Positions 25,445 through 34,966 of a stretch of DNA of 64,000 bases are shown in pieces. This DNA comes from AWTP1-13 sp963840445 (GTDB lineage Bacteria > Pseudomonadota > Alphaproteobacteria > Rhizobiales > Hyphomicrobiaceae), in contig CAWIZC010000023.1 in assembly GCA_963840445.1 (NCBI GenBank), positions 496,001-560,000 on the forward strand, given 5' to 3'. A model generated the notes under the pieces. The model searched no databases. It was not told the DNA's origin and was given only the letters and a program-made list of their open reading frames with translations. Each line of letters opens with the position of its first letter. Position 1 is the first letter of the stretch. The position numbers and the translations under genes are program-made.

Positions 25445-26287
25445 CTAGACTGCGCGTGTTCTTGGCAACGGCTGGCGGGCCCAGGCCACGAAATCGGGGT
25501 TGACGAACTGGCGGGCGCGGTTGCCGTAGCCAAGTGCGCCGCCATCCAGAGTCGTCACCGAGCCGCCCGCAGCGGCTAGCACCGCATGACCCGCGGCTGT
25601 GTCCCATTCGCTGGTCGGTCCTACGCGTGGGTAGAGGTCAGCCTCCCCCTTGGCGATCAAGCCGAATTTGAGGGAGGAAGATACGGCCCGCCGATCGACC
25701 ACGCTGTAGCCGTCGAGGAAGCGCTGAGTTGTCGAGTTGAGGTGCGTCTGGCTGGTGAGCGCACGCAGGGCGTGCGGGTCCGGCACAGAGGTGCGCAGGT
25801 GCCTTGGGTGGCACGCCGCGATGTCGGCCACCTCGGCATGCGGCTCGATGCTGGCCGTCACTGCGTCGTTGGGGCCGAGGGTGACGTAGAAGTCGGCCAG
25901 CGCCGGCGCGTACACCAGTCCGAACCAGGGTCGGCCATCAACGATCAGACCGATATTGATGGTGAACTCGGCGCGGCCGCGAATGAAGCCTTTGGTGCCG
26001 TCCAGGGGATCGACCAGGAAGAAAGTGCCGTCGATCGATGGAATACGCCCGGCGGTGACGGCCTCCTCGGCAATCACGGGAATGCCTGGTGCGACGCGTG
26101 CCAACGCCTCGAGGATGATCTCCTCGGACTGATGGTCGGCGATAGTCACCGGGCTGTGGTCGGCCTTGGTTTCTGCCGTGACCCCCGATTTGTGATGCGC
26201 CATCTGCACGCGACCGGCAGCCAGCGCGACCGGCAACAAGGCTTCAGCCAATCTGCGGCATTCGCCGCTGTCCCCCGTGGGGTGCAT
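25445..26287 (-). CDS. cysQ: 3'(2'),5'-bisphosphate nucleotidase (CysQ)
   Basis: 280 residues of the inositol monophosphatase superfamily. Metal ligands lie in IAEEAVTAG and VDPLDGTKGF, with the terminal SEWDTAAGHAVLAAAGG motif. CysQ removes pAp formed in sulfate assimilation and recycles PAPS. The DGTKGF motif favours CysQ over HisN or SuhB. A repeat copy (26289-26365) sits directly upstream of the start codon. Confidence 0.88.
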   Translation of the reverse strand: MHPTGDSGECRRLAEALLPVALAAGRVQMAHHKSGVTAETKADHSPVTIADHQSEEIILEALARVAPGIPVIAEEAVTAGRIPSIDGTFFLVDPLDGTKGFIRGRAEFTINIGLIVDGRPWFGLVYAPALADFYVTLGPNDAVTASIEPHAEVADIAACHPRHLRTSVPDPHALRALTSQTHLNSTTQRFLDGYSVVDRRAVSSSLKFGLIAKGEADLYPRVGPTSEWDTAAGHAVLAAAGGSVTTLDGGALGYGNRARQFVNPDFVAWARQPLPRTRAV

Positions 26288-26288
26288 T

Positions 26289-26395
26289 TAGTGTCCCGAT
26301 TCCGACATTCACCTACCCTCGCCGTCAGCGTCCCGAGCGAACTTCGAACTCATAAGGGACACTGAACTCATGGACTTGCTAGCGTGATTCAGGGA
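26289..26395. repeat. composite palindrome, degenerate copy outside the tRNA array
   Basis: AGTGTCCCGATTCCGA...GCGAACTTCG then CATAAGGGACACT matches the type B unit, followed by GCGTGATTCAGG, a half type A unit. This links the array palindromes to a genome-dispersed family. Confidence 0.6.
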
Positions 26396-26715
26396 ATCCG
26401 GCTCCCAACCAAACAGCGGACTGCAGCGAATGTTTTTAACCCTGGCCCCGTCCCATTGATTCGCGTGGCCCATGAAAGGACCAGCGTCGCGACGAGCATC
26501 GTTACTGCAACACATGGCGGGACAACCACAAAAAAACAATCCTTGCAATGTCGGCTCGGACGCCCACCCTTGCAGTGCGGCGCGAAGCATGTATCAAGGG
26601 GCATGTTCCAAGGTGCGACGCAGGCGTAGCCGGTAGCGTGGGCTGAGGTGGCTTGCAGTTTGTTTTCAGCCGCCGTCTGCGTCCAAGACTCCACTCAAGA
26701 CCTTGAGGGCCTCCG
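26396..26715. other. region upstream of chpT, no gene recognised
   Basis: Short overlapping frames on both strands, none convincing. It probably holds the chpT promoter. Confidence 0.35.
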
Positions 26716-27360
26716 ATGACAGAGCGCGCCCAGCCGACCGATCTCGAACTCGCCGCGCTGATCTCGAGCAAGATCTGCCACGATGTGATCGGCCCCGTCG
26801 GCGCCATCTACAACGGCCTTGAGATTCTCGACGAGGACGATGACGCCCAGGCCAAGACCTACGCTTTGGACGTGATTCGCAACGTCACCGAGCAGGCTTC
26901 CGCGCGTCTGCAGTTCGCGCGCTTCGCGTTCGGTGCCGCCGGCTCGGCCGGAGCCCAAATCGATCTGACCACGGCCGAGCAGATCAGCCGCGGCCTGCTC
27001 GGCAAAGGCAAGCACAAGCTTCTGTGGCGTGGCAGTCCAGGGCAGATGGCCAAAGACAAGGTCAAACTCCTGCTCAACCTGATCGCCTCGGCCGTCACGG
27101 TGCTGCCGCGCGGCGGCGAGATCGAGGTGCGGATAGACGGGAGTCTGGCGCAGCCGAACTTCCTGCTGCACTGCCGTGGTCCTGGCGCGCGTCCGCCGCA
27201 GTATCTGGCCGACTATGTTGCCGGCGGACAGACCGCTCCGCTCGACGCGCTGTCGATCCAGGCCTACTACACGTGGCGCCTGGCGGCGTCCTCAGGCATG
27301 CCGCTCAGCATCCTCAAGGACGGCGCCGACATCGCCCTGGTCGCCAGATCGGTGGCGTGA
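26716..27360 (+). CDS. chpT: histidine phosphotransferase ChpT
   Basis: 214 residues. The dimerisation helix carries the phospho-accepting H22 in SSKICHDVIGPVGAIYNGLEIL, and a degenerate ATPase-like C-terminal domain follows (about 85-210). ChpT passes phosphate from CckA to CtrA and CpdR in the alphaproteobacterial cell-cycle pathway, in the cytoplasm. A single-receiver protein follows on the same strand. Confidence 0.92.
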   Translation: MTERAQPTDLELAALISSKICHDVIGPVGAIYNGLEILDEDDDAQAKTYALDVIRNVTEQASARLQFARFAFGAAGSAGAQIDLTTAEQISRGLLGKGKHKLLWRGSPGQMAKDKVKLLLNLIASAVTVLPRGGEIEVRIDGSLAQPNFLLHCRGPGARPPQYLADYVAGGQTAPLDALSIQAYYTWRLAASSGMPLSILKDGADIALVARSVA

Positions 27361-27526
27361 CCAGCCGACCACTCGGCCCGGCCTGTCACGGGTCGGCGGG
27401 TCAGCCCACAAGGCAATCTTAACGCTTCGCGCTCATGCTGCATGTGCCGGCAGTGCGCCGCGGCTCAGCGCGGGAGCGGCGTGTCTGCGACATTCCCTCT
27501 GGCCGCCGAAGATTTCCGAGGCCCTC

Positions 27527-27896
27527 ATGCAAACCTTCCTGGTGGTCGATCCCTCCAACGTCGTGCGCAAGGTTGCGTGCCGCATTTTCGAGACCATGCA
27601 GTTCTCGACCAGCGAGGCTGAAACCGGGCAGGAGGCGCTGGAAAAGTGCGCGGCGCAGATGCCCGACACCATCCTGTTCGACGGCCACGTGCCCAACCAT
27701 GGTCAATGCCGAGTTCCTGACCGCACTGCGTGCCCTGCCGAACGGCAGCAAGCCGGTCATCCTGTACTGCACGACCGAGAACGATGCGAGCGAGATCGCG
27801 CGCGCATTGTCGGCGGGCGCCGACGACTACGTCCTCAAGCCGTTCGATAGCGAAAGCATCCGCACCAAGCTGACTTCGGTCGGGCACAAAGCCTGA
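27527..27896 (+). CDS. single-domain CheY-like response regulator, frameshifted as read
   Basis: Two frames together form a receiver domain of about 122 residues: MQTFLVVDPSNVVRKVACRI, phospho-acceptor Asp in ILFDGHVPN, then NAEFLTALRAL, ILYCTTEND and VLKPFDSESI with the conserved Lys. One extra base (CCAACCATGG, near 27700) breaks the frame. Since the rest is clean, a sequencing insertion is likely. It lies 166 nt after chpT and could be a partner in the same phosphorelay. Confidence 0.8.
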
Positions 27897-27911
27897 CCGA
27901 CCTGCGGCACC

Positions 27912-28856
27912 TCACGATGCGCCGCTGTCGCTGAGCTGCGGCCCGCGGCTGATGCGCGCTGCAGCGACGGGACGCGCTGCCAGAGTTACGCCTGCCAGGA
28001 TCAGAGCAAAGCCAACGATGTGATAGAGCTTCAGCTGCTCGCCCAAGAACACCGTGGCGAGCGTGGTGCCGAATATCGGGATGGTGTGCAGGAACACGCT
28101 GGCGCGCGGCGCGCCGACCAGGTCGACCCCACGGTTCCAGGTGATGTAGGCCAGCAGCGTGGTGAACACCGCCGCGTAGAAAATGGCCAGCCCTGTTTCG
28201 GTGTCGGCGACCAGATGGTAGCCGGACGCGTATTCCCACAGCGCGAACGGCAGGTTGCCGATCAGCGCGACCAGCGAGAGCATGAACAGGAAGCTCATCG
28301 GGTGCACGGCGGGGCGCAGGCGCAGGCACGCGCAGTAGATCGCCCACAGCACCATGTTGGTGATGATGAGCAGGTCGCCGGTGTTGAAGGTGAGCTCGAA
28401 CATGTGCTCGGGGTGCAGCTGCGTGACGATGGCCAGCACGCCGACCAGCGAGATGGCGACGCCGGTCAGCTGCGTGAAACCCATGCGGTCGCCGAACAGT
28501 ATGAAGCTCGCCGCCACGATGAAGGCTGGAGCGACCGAGCCGACCACACCCATGTTGATGGCGGTGGTGTACTGCAGCGCCACGAACTGCAAGGTGCCGA
28601 AGGCGGCGCCGCCGGTCAGCGACAGGAAGATCATGACGCCGGCCTTCTCTTTGAGCTTCGGCCAGTCGCGACGGATTTGGAAGAATGCAAACAGGCTGAC
28701 GATCAGAAACACCACGCTCCAGCGCACCATGGCCAGGCCGCCCGGGGGCACATGGCCGGCGATGGCACGCGCGATGACGTGATTGCCGGCCCAGCAGGCG
28801 GCGGCGGTGGGCAGCAGCACGTAGGCCGCTGCCTGCGACCTGAGAAACGACGTCAC
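27912..28856 (-). CDS. EamA/DMT-family transporter
   Basis: About 314 residues with ten transmembrane helices in two EamA repeats (WAGNHVIARAIAGHVPPGGLAMVRW, and MVLWAIYCACLRLR in the second half). Drug/metabolite transporter superfamily, inner membrane, probably an exporter of small metabolites. I chose the GTG at 28856 (VTSFLRSQAAAYVLL) because the frame up to 28949 adds a non-membrane, implausible stretch. Convergent with the receiver gene. Confidence 0.85.
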   Translation of the reverse strand: MTSFLRSQAAAYVLLPTAAACWAGNHVIARAIAGHVPPGGLAMVRWSVVFLIVSLFAFFQIRRDWPKLKEKAGVMIFLSLTGGAAFGTLQFVALQYTTAINMGVVGSVAPAFIVAASFILFGDRMGFTQLTGVAISLVGVLAIVTQLHPEHMFELTFNTGDLLIITNMVLWAIYCACLRLRPAVHPMSFLFMLSLVALIGNLPFALWEYASGYHLVADTETGLAIFYAAVFTTLLAYITWNRGVDLVGAPRASVFLHTIPIFGTTLATVFLGEQLKLYHIVGFALILAGVTLAARPVAAARISRGPQLSDSGAS

Positions 28857-29012
28857 CGGTGTTTGTCTTTCGGTTTCAGGTCGGCGGAGCGCGCGACCCA
28901 GGCACCCTGAATTGCACAGGCTTTGTGCACGAACAAGCCTCGGAGGCATGCATAACGAGCACGGCTGCCGGGCTTGGTTGTGAGCCGGTGTTGGAGTGTG
29001 TCACCCCAAGCC

Positions 29013-29118
29013 GGCGCGCCACCATCAGTTAGCCCCGCAGCATGCGATGCTCGGCAGACGGCAGAGCTAACGTGCAGTGCTAACTGATGGCGCGCCGCCC
29101 TCCCCCCTTAAGGGGGAG
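29013..29118. repeat. long inverted repeat followed by a CT-rich palindrome
   Basis: GGCGCGCC-AC-CATCAGTTAG (29013-29032) pairs with CTAACTGATG-GCGCGCC (29080-29096) around a 47-nt loop with its own short stems. Directly after lies CTCCCCCCTTAAGGGGGAG. It sits between glyS and the DMT gene and may terminate glyS or be a MITE-like element. Confidence 0.6.
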
Positions 29119-29132
29119 GCAGGCCTGGCAGA

Positions 29133-31375
29133 TCAACCGGCGATCTTGGAGAAGTCGGCGACGTTGAGCGTGGCGGCGCGGATCTCCGACAGCAGCGCGA
29201 GGCGATTGGCGCGCAAGGCTGCGGCGTCGGCACCTTCGCTTGCGTTGACGATCACCTTGTCGAAGAAGGCATCGACCGGGCGCGCGCAGCTCGGCCAGAG
29301 CGCGCATGGCGCCGGCGAAGTTCTCGACGTTGATGGCCGCCGCCGTGTCCTTCTTCACCTTCTGGATGGCGGCATGCAGCGTTTTCTCCTGCGGCTCGCG
29401 CAGGAGCGCGGGATCGGCGGCGCCGGCGTGGCTCTTTTTGTCCTTCTTCTCCTCGTCGCGCACGATGTTGATGGCGCGACGCACGCCGGTCAGCAGGTTG
29501 GCGCCGTCGTCGCTCTTCAGGAACTCGCCGAGCGCCTCGACGCGCTTGACGATGAGCGCCAGGTCGTCCTGACCGCCGAGGGAGAAGACAGCGTCGATCA
29601 GGTCGTGCCGCGCACCCTTGTCGCGCAGGTGGACCTTGAGGCGGTCGGCGAAGAAGGCGAGGAGGTCAATGCAGCGCTCGCGGTCCTGACGAATGATTTC
29701 GGGCAGGTCAGCGAGGATTTGCTGCGCTTTCTTCCTGAAAGCCTCTTCCTTCATTCTTTCTATGCCGCCAGCGTCGAACCCCACGCGGTATAGAACCTCA
29801 ACCGCCTCTTCCTGCGCCGCGAACTCGCGCGAGTGCATCATCTTTCGCACGCGAGAGAACGGCTGCGCGAGCGCAAGGAATAGTGGCAGCCGCAGATCAT
29901 TCTCCAGCACGATGCGGATCACGCCGAGCGCCGCGCGGCGCAGCTGATAGGGATCGCCGCTCCCCGTCGGCTTTTCGCCGATCGCCCAGAAGCCGACCAG
30001 GGTGTCGAGCTTGTCGGCGAGCGCGACGGCAATCGCCACGGCGTCGCCGTCGGCGGCTTTGGGGACCGTGTCGGTCGGCCCCTTCGGCTTGTAGTGCAGC
30101 TCGATGGCGCGCGCGATCTCGGGCTTGGCCTTGGCGACCTCCGCGTAGTAGCGGCCCATCAGCCCCTGCAGCTCGGGGAACTCGCCGACCATGCCCGACA
30201 CCAGGTCGGCCTTGGCGAGTTGCGCGGCGCGACGCGCATCCTCGGGGTTCGCATCGACTGCGCCGGCGATCTGGAAGGCCAGCTCGGCGACGCGCTCCAC
30301 GCGCTCCTTCTGCGAGCCGAGCTTCTCGTGGAAGGTGATGCCGCCCAGCGCCACCGCCATCTCGTCGAGCGGCTTCTTCAGATCCTGCTCCCAGAAGAAC
30401 TTGGCGTCCGACAGGCGCGCCCGGATCACCTTCTCGTTGCCGGCGATGATCTCCTTGCCGCCGTCCTCGGCGACGAGGTTGGTGACCAGCAGGAAGCGGT
30501 TGGCGAGCTTGCCCGTGCGCGGATGCTTGAGCGAGAAGCACTTCTGGTGCTGCTTCATCGACAGCATCAGGCATTCGGCGGGCACGGCCAGGAAGGCCTC
30601 GTCGAAGCTGCCCATCAGCACGGTCGGCCACTCGGTGAGCCCGGCGTTCTCGGCGAGCAGCGCCTCGTCCTCGACCAGCGCCAGCTTGTGCTCCTTGGCC
30701 AGCGCATGCGCCTGGCTCGAGATCAGCGCGGAACGCGCCTTGGCGTCGAGGATCACCTTGTGCGTCTCGAGGCGCTCGGCGTAGTCGAGCGCGCCCTTGA
30801 CGGCGAACGGCTCGTTGCCGTGGAAGCGATGGCCGCGCGTGGTGTCGCCGGCCTCGACGCCCTCGATCTCGAACGGCATCACCTTGCCGTCGAGCAGGCA
30901 GACGATGGAATGCAGCGGCCGCACCCAGGTGGTCTTGCCCGTTCCCCAGCGCATCGACTTGGGCCAGGGGAACTTGGCCGCCACGCGCCGGCACCACCTC
31001 GGCGATGATCTCCTTGGCGGCGCGGCCCGGTTTGTCGAGGCGGGCGACGTAGTAGTCGCCCTTCTTCTCGTCCTTGGCGATCTCGGCGTCCTTGATCGAT
31101 GTGAGACCCGCGGCCTTGAGGAAGCCGGCCAGCGCCTGCTCGGGCGCGCCGACGCGCGGGCCCTTGCGCTCTTCACTGACCGCCGGCGACTTGACCGGCA
31201 CGTCCTTGACCACCAGCGACAGCCGGCGCGGCGTGGCATAGGCCTCTGCCTCGCCGACGCCAAGACCCTGCGCCTTCAGGCCTTCCGTGACGAGACGTTT
31301 CAGGTCGTCGGCCGCACGCGCCTGCATGCGCGCCGGGATCTCTTCGGAAAACAGCTCGAGGAGCAGCTCAGCCAT
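29133..31375 (-). CDS. glyS: glycyl-tRNA synthetase beta subunit, two frameshifts as read
   Basis: The beta subunit of tetrameric GlyRS, essential for charging tRNA-Gly. It reads MAELLLELFSEEIPARMQ onward, switches frame near 30985 (one extra base before VAAKFPWPKSMRWG) and again near 29288 (extra base in a CCC run, before VDAFFDKVIVNASEG), ending ADFSKIAG at 29133. Corrected length is about 747 residues; both shifts are +1. GlyS is essential and the rest is clean, so these are most likely consensus errors. glyQ is not in the window. Confidence 0.93.
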
Positions 31376-31478
31376 GGCGGCAACCACCGGTCATTCAGAG
31401 ATAGGACAGGGCGCGCGGAACCTGTCACAGAAGCGCCGCCGGCGAAACGCCTTTTCTTACGGATCCAAACTCGACCCC

Positions 31479-31541
31479 GTGCTGAGCTTGTCGAAGCACG
31501 GCTTGGCGGACAAGCTCGCCCTTCGACGGGCTCAGGGCGGG
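31479..31541. repeat. dispersed repeat (GAGCTTGTCGAAGCACG family)
   Basis: GTGCTGAGCTTGTCGAAGCACGG faces GCCCTTCGACGGGCTCAGGGCGG, two imperfect inverted halves. The same family recurs at 33182, 37277, 37394, 37512, 37938, 40820 and 51151. Confidence 0.75.
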
Positions 31542-31603
31542 TGCTGTTTGCAGTCCCTGGGTCCCGGCTCCGAGCTGCGCTCAGGCCGGGATGACAGCCA
31601 CGA

Positions 31604-32356
31604 CTACTCGGGCTGCTCTTCCGTCTTGGTGCCGCCCATCTCGCGCAGCTTGGCGAGCACGCGGGCCTGCTCCTCGGCCTCGGTCTCCGCGCGCGGCTCC
31701 TCGGCGGCGCGCGGCGCCAGGATCTCGACCTCCGGCTGTGGCCCCATACCTGGGATGGTCTCCGAGGTCGGCAGCAGCGTGCCGCCCTTCTCGAGCGGCT
31801 TGTGCTGCTCCTTGCGCTCGCGCTCGAGGCGCTTGGCAGCCTTCCGGACCTCGGCGTCGAGATCGGTCTGCGAGCACAGCCCCAGCGTCACCGGGTCCTG
31901 CGGCGTCAGGTTGGCCGAGTTCCAATGCGTGCGGTCACGGATGGCGGCGATGGTCGGCTTGGTGGTGCCGACCAGGCGCATGAGCTGGCTGTCCTTCAGC
32001 TCGGGATGGTTGCGCAGCAGCCAGACCACCGCGTTCGGCCGGTCGTGGCGGCGCGACACCGGTGTGTAGCGCGGCCCCTTCTTGGTCTTGACCTCGGGGA
32101 TGTCGACCTTGGCCTCGGCGAGGTGCAGGTGATGGTCGTGATCCTCCTCGGCCAGCGCGATCTCCTCGCGCGTCAGCTGGCCGTTGGAGATGGGATCCAT
32201 GCCCTTGATGCCCTGCGCCACGTCGCCGTCGGCGATGCCCTTCACTTCCAGAACGTGCAAACCGCAGAACTCGGCGATCTGCTCGAACGACAGCGAGGTG
32301 TTCTCCACCAGCCAGACGGCGGTGGCTTTCGGCATCAGGGGGCGGCGATCGCTCAT
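31604..32356 (-). CDS. TrcR-type (DUF1013) cell-cycle regulator
   Basis: 250 residues. A conserved N-terminal half (MPKATAVWLVENTSLSFEQIAEFCGLHVLEV) looks like a helix-turn-helix; a second conserved block (PNAVVWLLRNHPELKDSQLMRLVGTTKPTI) resembles another. The C-terminal tail is charged and Glu-rich. DUF1013 proteins are annotated as TrcR cell-cycle transcriptional regulators in alphaproteobacteria. Start at 32356 chosen by family-like MSDRRPLMPKA. It precedes glyS on the same strand. Confidence 0.85.
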   Translation of the reverse strand: MSDRRPLMPKATAVWLVENTSLSFEQIAEFCGLHVLEVKGIADGDVAQGIKGMDPISNGQLTREEIALAEEDHDHHLHLAEAKVDIPEVKTKKGPRYTPVSRRHDRPNAVVWLLRNHPELKDSQLMRLVGTTKPTIAAIRDRTHWNSANLTPQDPVTLGLCSQTDLDAEVRKAAKRLERERKEQHKPLEKGGTLLPTSETIPGMGPQPEVEILAPRAAEEPRAETEAEEQARVLAKLREMGGTKTEEQPE

Positions 32357-32708
32357 AGGGTCCTTTCCTTGGGACCGGCACGGGCAAACTGGTCCCGCGT
32401 AGGCCAAAACATGCTGCAAATGCGTGAGGATGCGGCCTTATAGCGCGAGGCAAGGTTGGCACGCAACTGGCATGCGCAACTGCCTAATATTCCTGCAGAG
32501 CCCAGGGATTAGTCGGTGTTGCATCGCGAAATCGTGCATCCGGCGGCGCCCTGGCAAAACCAGACCTGTGGCACCAAATCCCCAGTGGCTCTTGATCTTT
32601 TTCGAATAGCCCGCGTTATCCATGCGGCTAAAGCAGGTCTTGTTGCGGCGCAAACTCGAGCCGATTACTTTTGCGTCGCGCCATGCGCAGAATCGGAGCA
32701 GTCGAGCG
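32357..32708. other. divergent promoter region of the DUF1013 and MaoC genes
   Basis: The region between two divergent genes. No small gene or RNA is evident; it should hold both promoters, though I cannot place them firmly. Confidence 0.4.
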
Positions 32709-33161
32709 ATGACCATTGTCACCAGACCGGCCTACCATTTCGAGGATCTCGAGATCGGCATGGAGGCAAGCTTCGCCAAGACGGTCAGCCAAGCCGATAT
32801 CGTCTCGTTTGCCGACGTGACCGGCGATAAGAACCCCGTCCACCTCGACGCCGACTATGCCGCCAAGAGCATTTTCAAGGGCACGATCGCGCACGGCATG
32901 CTGACGGCCGGCTACATCTCCGCCGTGTTCGGCATGGAGATGCCGGGCCCGGGCGCCATCTACGTGTCGCAGACGCTCAACTTCCGCGCCCCGGTGCGGC
33001 AGGGCGACCGCGTGGTTGCCAAGGTGCGCGTCATGGAGCTGTACCCCGCCAAGCGTCGCGCCCGCTTTGAATGCATCTGCTCGGTCGGCGACAAGGTCGT
33101 GCTCGAGGGTGAAGCCGTGCTGATGGTGCCGGCGCGTCCGGCGGCAGCCGCGGCGGAGTAG
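32709..33161 (+). CDS. MaoC-like (R)-specific enoyl-CoA hydratase
   Basis: 150 residues forming a single hotdog domain. The hydratase signature is present: DVTGDKNPVHLDADYA followed by GTIAHGMLTAGYIS, with Asp and His as the catalytic pair. PhaJ-type enzymes supply (R)-3-hydroxyacyl-CoA from beta-oxidation to polyhydroxyalkanoate synthesis. ATG at 32709 chosen; the longer frame from 32622 lacks homology-like sequence. No pha gene adjoins. Confidence 0.9.
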   Translation: MTIVTRPAYHFEDLEIGMEASFAKTVSQADIVSFADVTGDKNPVHLDADYAAKSIFKGTIAHGMLTAGYISAVFGMEMPGPGAIYVSQTLNFRAPVRQGDRVVAKVRVMELYPAKRRARFECICSVGDKVVLEGEAVLMVPARPAAAAAE

Positions 33162-33181
33162 GGAGACTGTCGGCTCGGCCC

Positions 33182-33226
33182 CGTGCTGAGCTTGTCGAAG
33201 CACGGCGTCGGCGACGGGCTCAGGGC
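33182..33226. repeat. dispersed repeat, short copy
   Basis: CGTGCTGAGCTTGTCGAAGCACGG with a shortened partner GACGGGCTCAGGGC; same family as 31479-31541. It lies between the convergent MaoC and YqgE genes. Confidence 0.7.
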
Positions 33227-33274
33227 TGAGGTGGATGATCGCCAGGCGCCAAGCCGCCTTTTGCGAGAAAAGGT

Positions 33275-33889
33275 CTAGGCGTGGCCGGCTTGGCTGACGA
33301 GATGCGAGGGGTCGATGCCGATCTTGGACAGCGCGCGCTCGTATTTCTGTTCCAGGTCGGGATCGAACAGCAGGTCGAGGTCGGCGGGGCAGTGCAGCCA
33401 GCCGTTGGCGGCCATCTCGCTCTCGAGCTGACCGGCGCGCCAGCCGGCATAACCCAGCGCCAGGATGGCCCGATCCGGGCCCTTGCCGCCGGCGATCGCC
33501 TTCAGGATGTCGATGGTGGCGGTGAGGCACACGCCCTCGTCGATAGGCAATGTCGAGTTGTCCACGAAATAGTCGGCGCTGTGCAGCACGAAGCCGCGCC
33601 CGGTCTCGACCGGGCCGCCCACATGCACCTGCATGTCGATCAGCTCCGACAGCATCGTGTCATCGCTGTCGTTGTCGGTAGCGATGCTGAGCTGGCCCAG
33701 CAGCTCGGGAAAGCTGATGTGCGGCGCGCGCTGATTGATGATAAGACCCATCGCGCCCTCTGCGGAGTGCGCGCACAGATAGATCACCGACCGCGCGAAC
33801 CGCTTGTCGGACATGATGGGCATGGCAATCAGCAGCTGGCCGTCGAGATAGCCGTCCTGGGGCTTGCGCTTTTTCGAAGTTCGCATCAT
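33275..33889 (-). CDS. YqgE/AlgH family protein
   Basis: 204 residues with the DUF179 pattern: GQLLIAMPIMSDKRFARSVIYLCAH, GAMGLIINQ, VHVGGPVETGRGFVLHS and LGYAGWRAGQLESEMAANGW. A widely conserved cytoplasmic protein; the function is unsettled despite the AlgH name. Divergent from the DsbD-like gene. Confidence 0.93.
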   Translation of the reverse strand: MMRTSKKRKPQDGYLDGQLLIAMPIMSDKRFARSVIYLCAHSAEGAMGLIINQRAPHISFPELLGQLSIATDNDSDDTMLSELIDMQVHVGGPVETGRGFVLHSADYFVDNSTLPIDEGVCLTATIDILKAIAGGKGPDRAILALGYAGWRAGQLESEMAANGWLHCPADLDLLFDPDLEQKYERALSKIGIDPSHLVSQAGHA

Positions 33890-34019
33890 GCAAGACTAGC
33901 GCCTCGACGCCGCACCTGTGAAGGGGTGAACAAGGCTCATGCAACCTGCAGGTCGAGGAGTCTTGAATTGAGCTTGCCAAATCCTGACATAGCATCAGGC
34001 AGCCGATGAGGAGCCGCCG

Positions 34020-34898
34020 ATGCTCGCCCCTGTGCAACCTGGAGTGACAGCGCGCATTGCGTTGTGCGTCGCGCTGATCGCAGCAGCCACGCTGGCCGCG
34101 CCGGCCAGAGTGCTGGCCGCCAGCCAGGCAACGGTTGCCACGCCGTGGGTGTCGCTGCATGGCGCCCGCGTGCGACTGGTCGCGGGCCCGGGCACAGGTG
34201 GCGATCAGAAGGCGTACCTGGCCGGGGTCGAGGTCGAGCTGGCGGAAGGCTGGAAGACCTACTGGCGCATGCCTGGCGACGCCGGCGTGCCGCCGACCTT
34301 CGACTGGTCGCGGTCGACCAACACCGCCGCCATCACGGTGCTTTATCCGGCTCCTACGCGCCTGACAGAGCCGGCTGCCGAGACTATCGGCTACAAGGGC
34401 ACCATGATGTTTCCGGTCGAGGTCAAGCCGCTCGATCCGGCCAAACCGGTCGGCCTTGATCTGCAGTTGGAACTCGGCATCTGCCGCGAGATCTGCATTC
34501 CGGGAGAGGTCAGCCTGTCGCTGGCCATTCCGCCGACGGGGCTCGCCGGTGATTCGCCTGTTGCGACCTGGCGGGCGCGGGTGCCGCGGCCGCAGCCGTT
34601 GCGCGGGCCAGGCGATCCGGAATTGAAGCGCGTGGAGTTGGTGCTCGACGGCCCTTCGCCGCGGCTGCTGGTCGAGGCGGTGTTTCCCAGGGGTGCCGCG
34701 GTGGGAGACCTGTTCATCGAGGCGCCGGACGGGCTCTACGTGCCGATGACCAAGCGACTGGCCGATGGCCCCAATGGTCTCGCCCGCTTCGAGTCCGATT
34801 TGTCGCGCATCGACGCGCACGACCTCAAGGGCAAGCAGTTGATCCTGACTCTGGTCGGCGACAACGGTACCGCCACCGAGGCGACCTGGCAGCCCTAA
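34020..34898 (+). CDS. periplasmic DsbD N-domain-like protein
   Basis: 292 residues. Signal sequence (about 1-34), then a domain resembling the periplasmic alpha domain of DsbD/ScsB-type reductases: EVELAEGWKTYWRMPGDAGVPP, a YKGTMMFPVEV strand, and the paired cysteines in GICREICIPGE. No membrane or thioredoxin domain follows, so it is a free-standing N-domain. It may take part in periplasmic thiol transfer; the electron donor is not visible here. Confidence 0.83.
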   Translation: MLAPVQPGVTARIALCVALIAAATLAAPARVLAASQATVATPWVSLHGARVRLVAGPGTGGDQKAYLAGVEVELAEGWKTYWRMPGDAGVPPTFDWSRSTNTAAITVLYPAPTRLTEPAAETIGYKGTMMFPVEVKPLDPAKPVGLDLQLELGICREICIPGEVSLSLAIPPTGLAGDSPVATWRARVPRPQPLRGPGDPELKRVELVLDGPSPRLLVEAVFPRGAAVGDLFIEAPDGLYVPMTKRLADGPNGLARFESDLSRIDAHDLKGKQLILTLVGDNGTATEATWQP

Positions 34899-34966
34899 CG
34901 TCCCGCGCGTGAAGCGCAGCCCCGCTCGCGTGTGGGCTGCGAACCTTCGGGGTCCTGCAGCACTCC

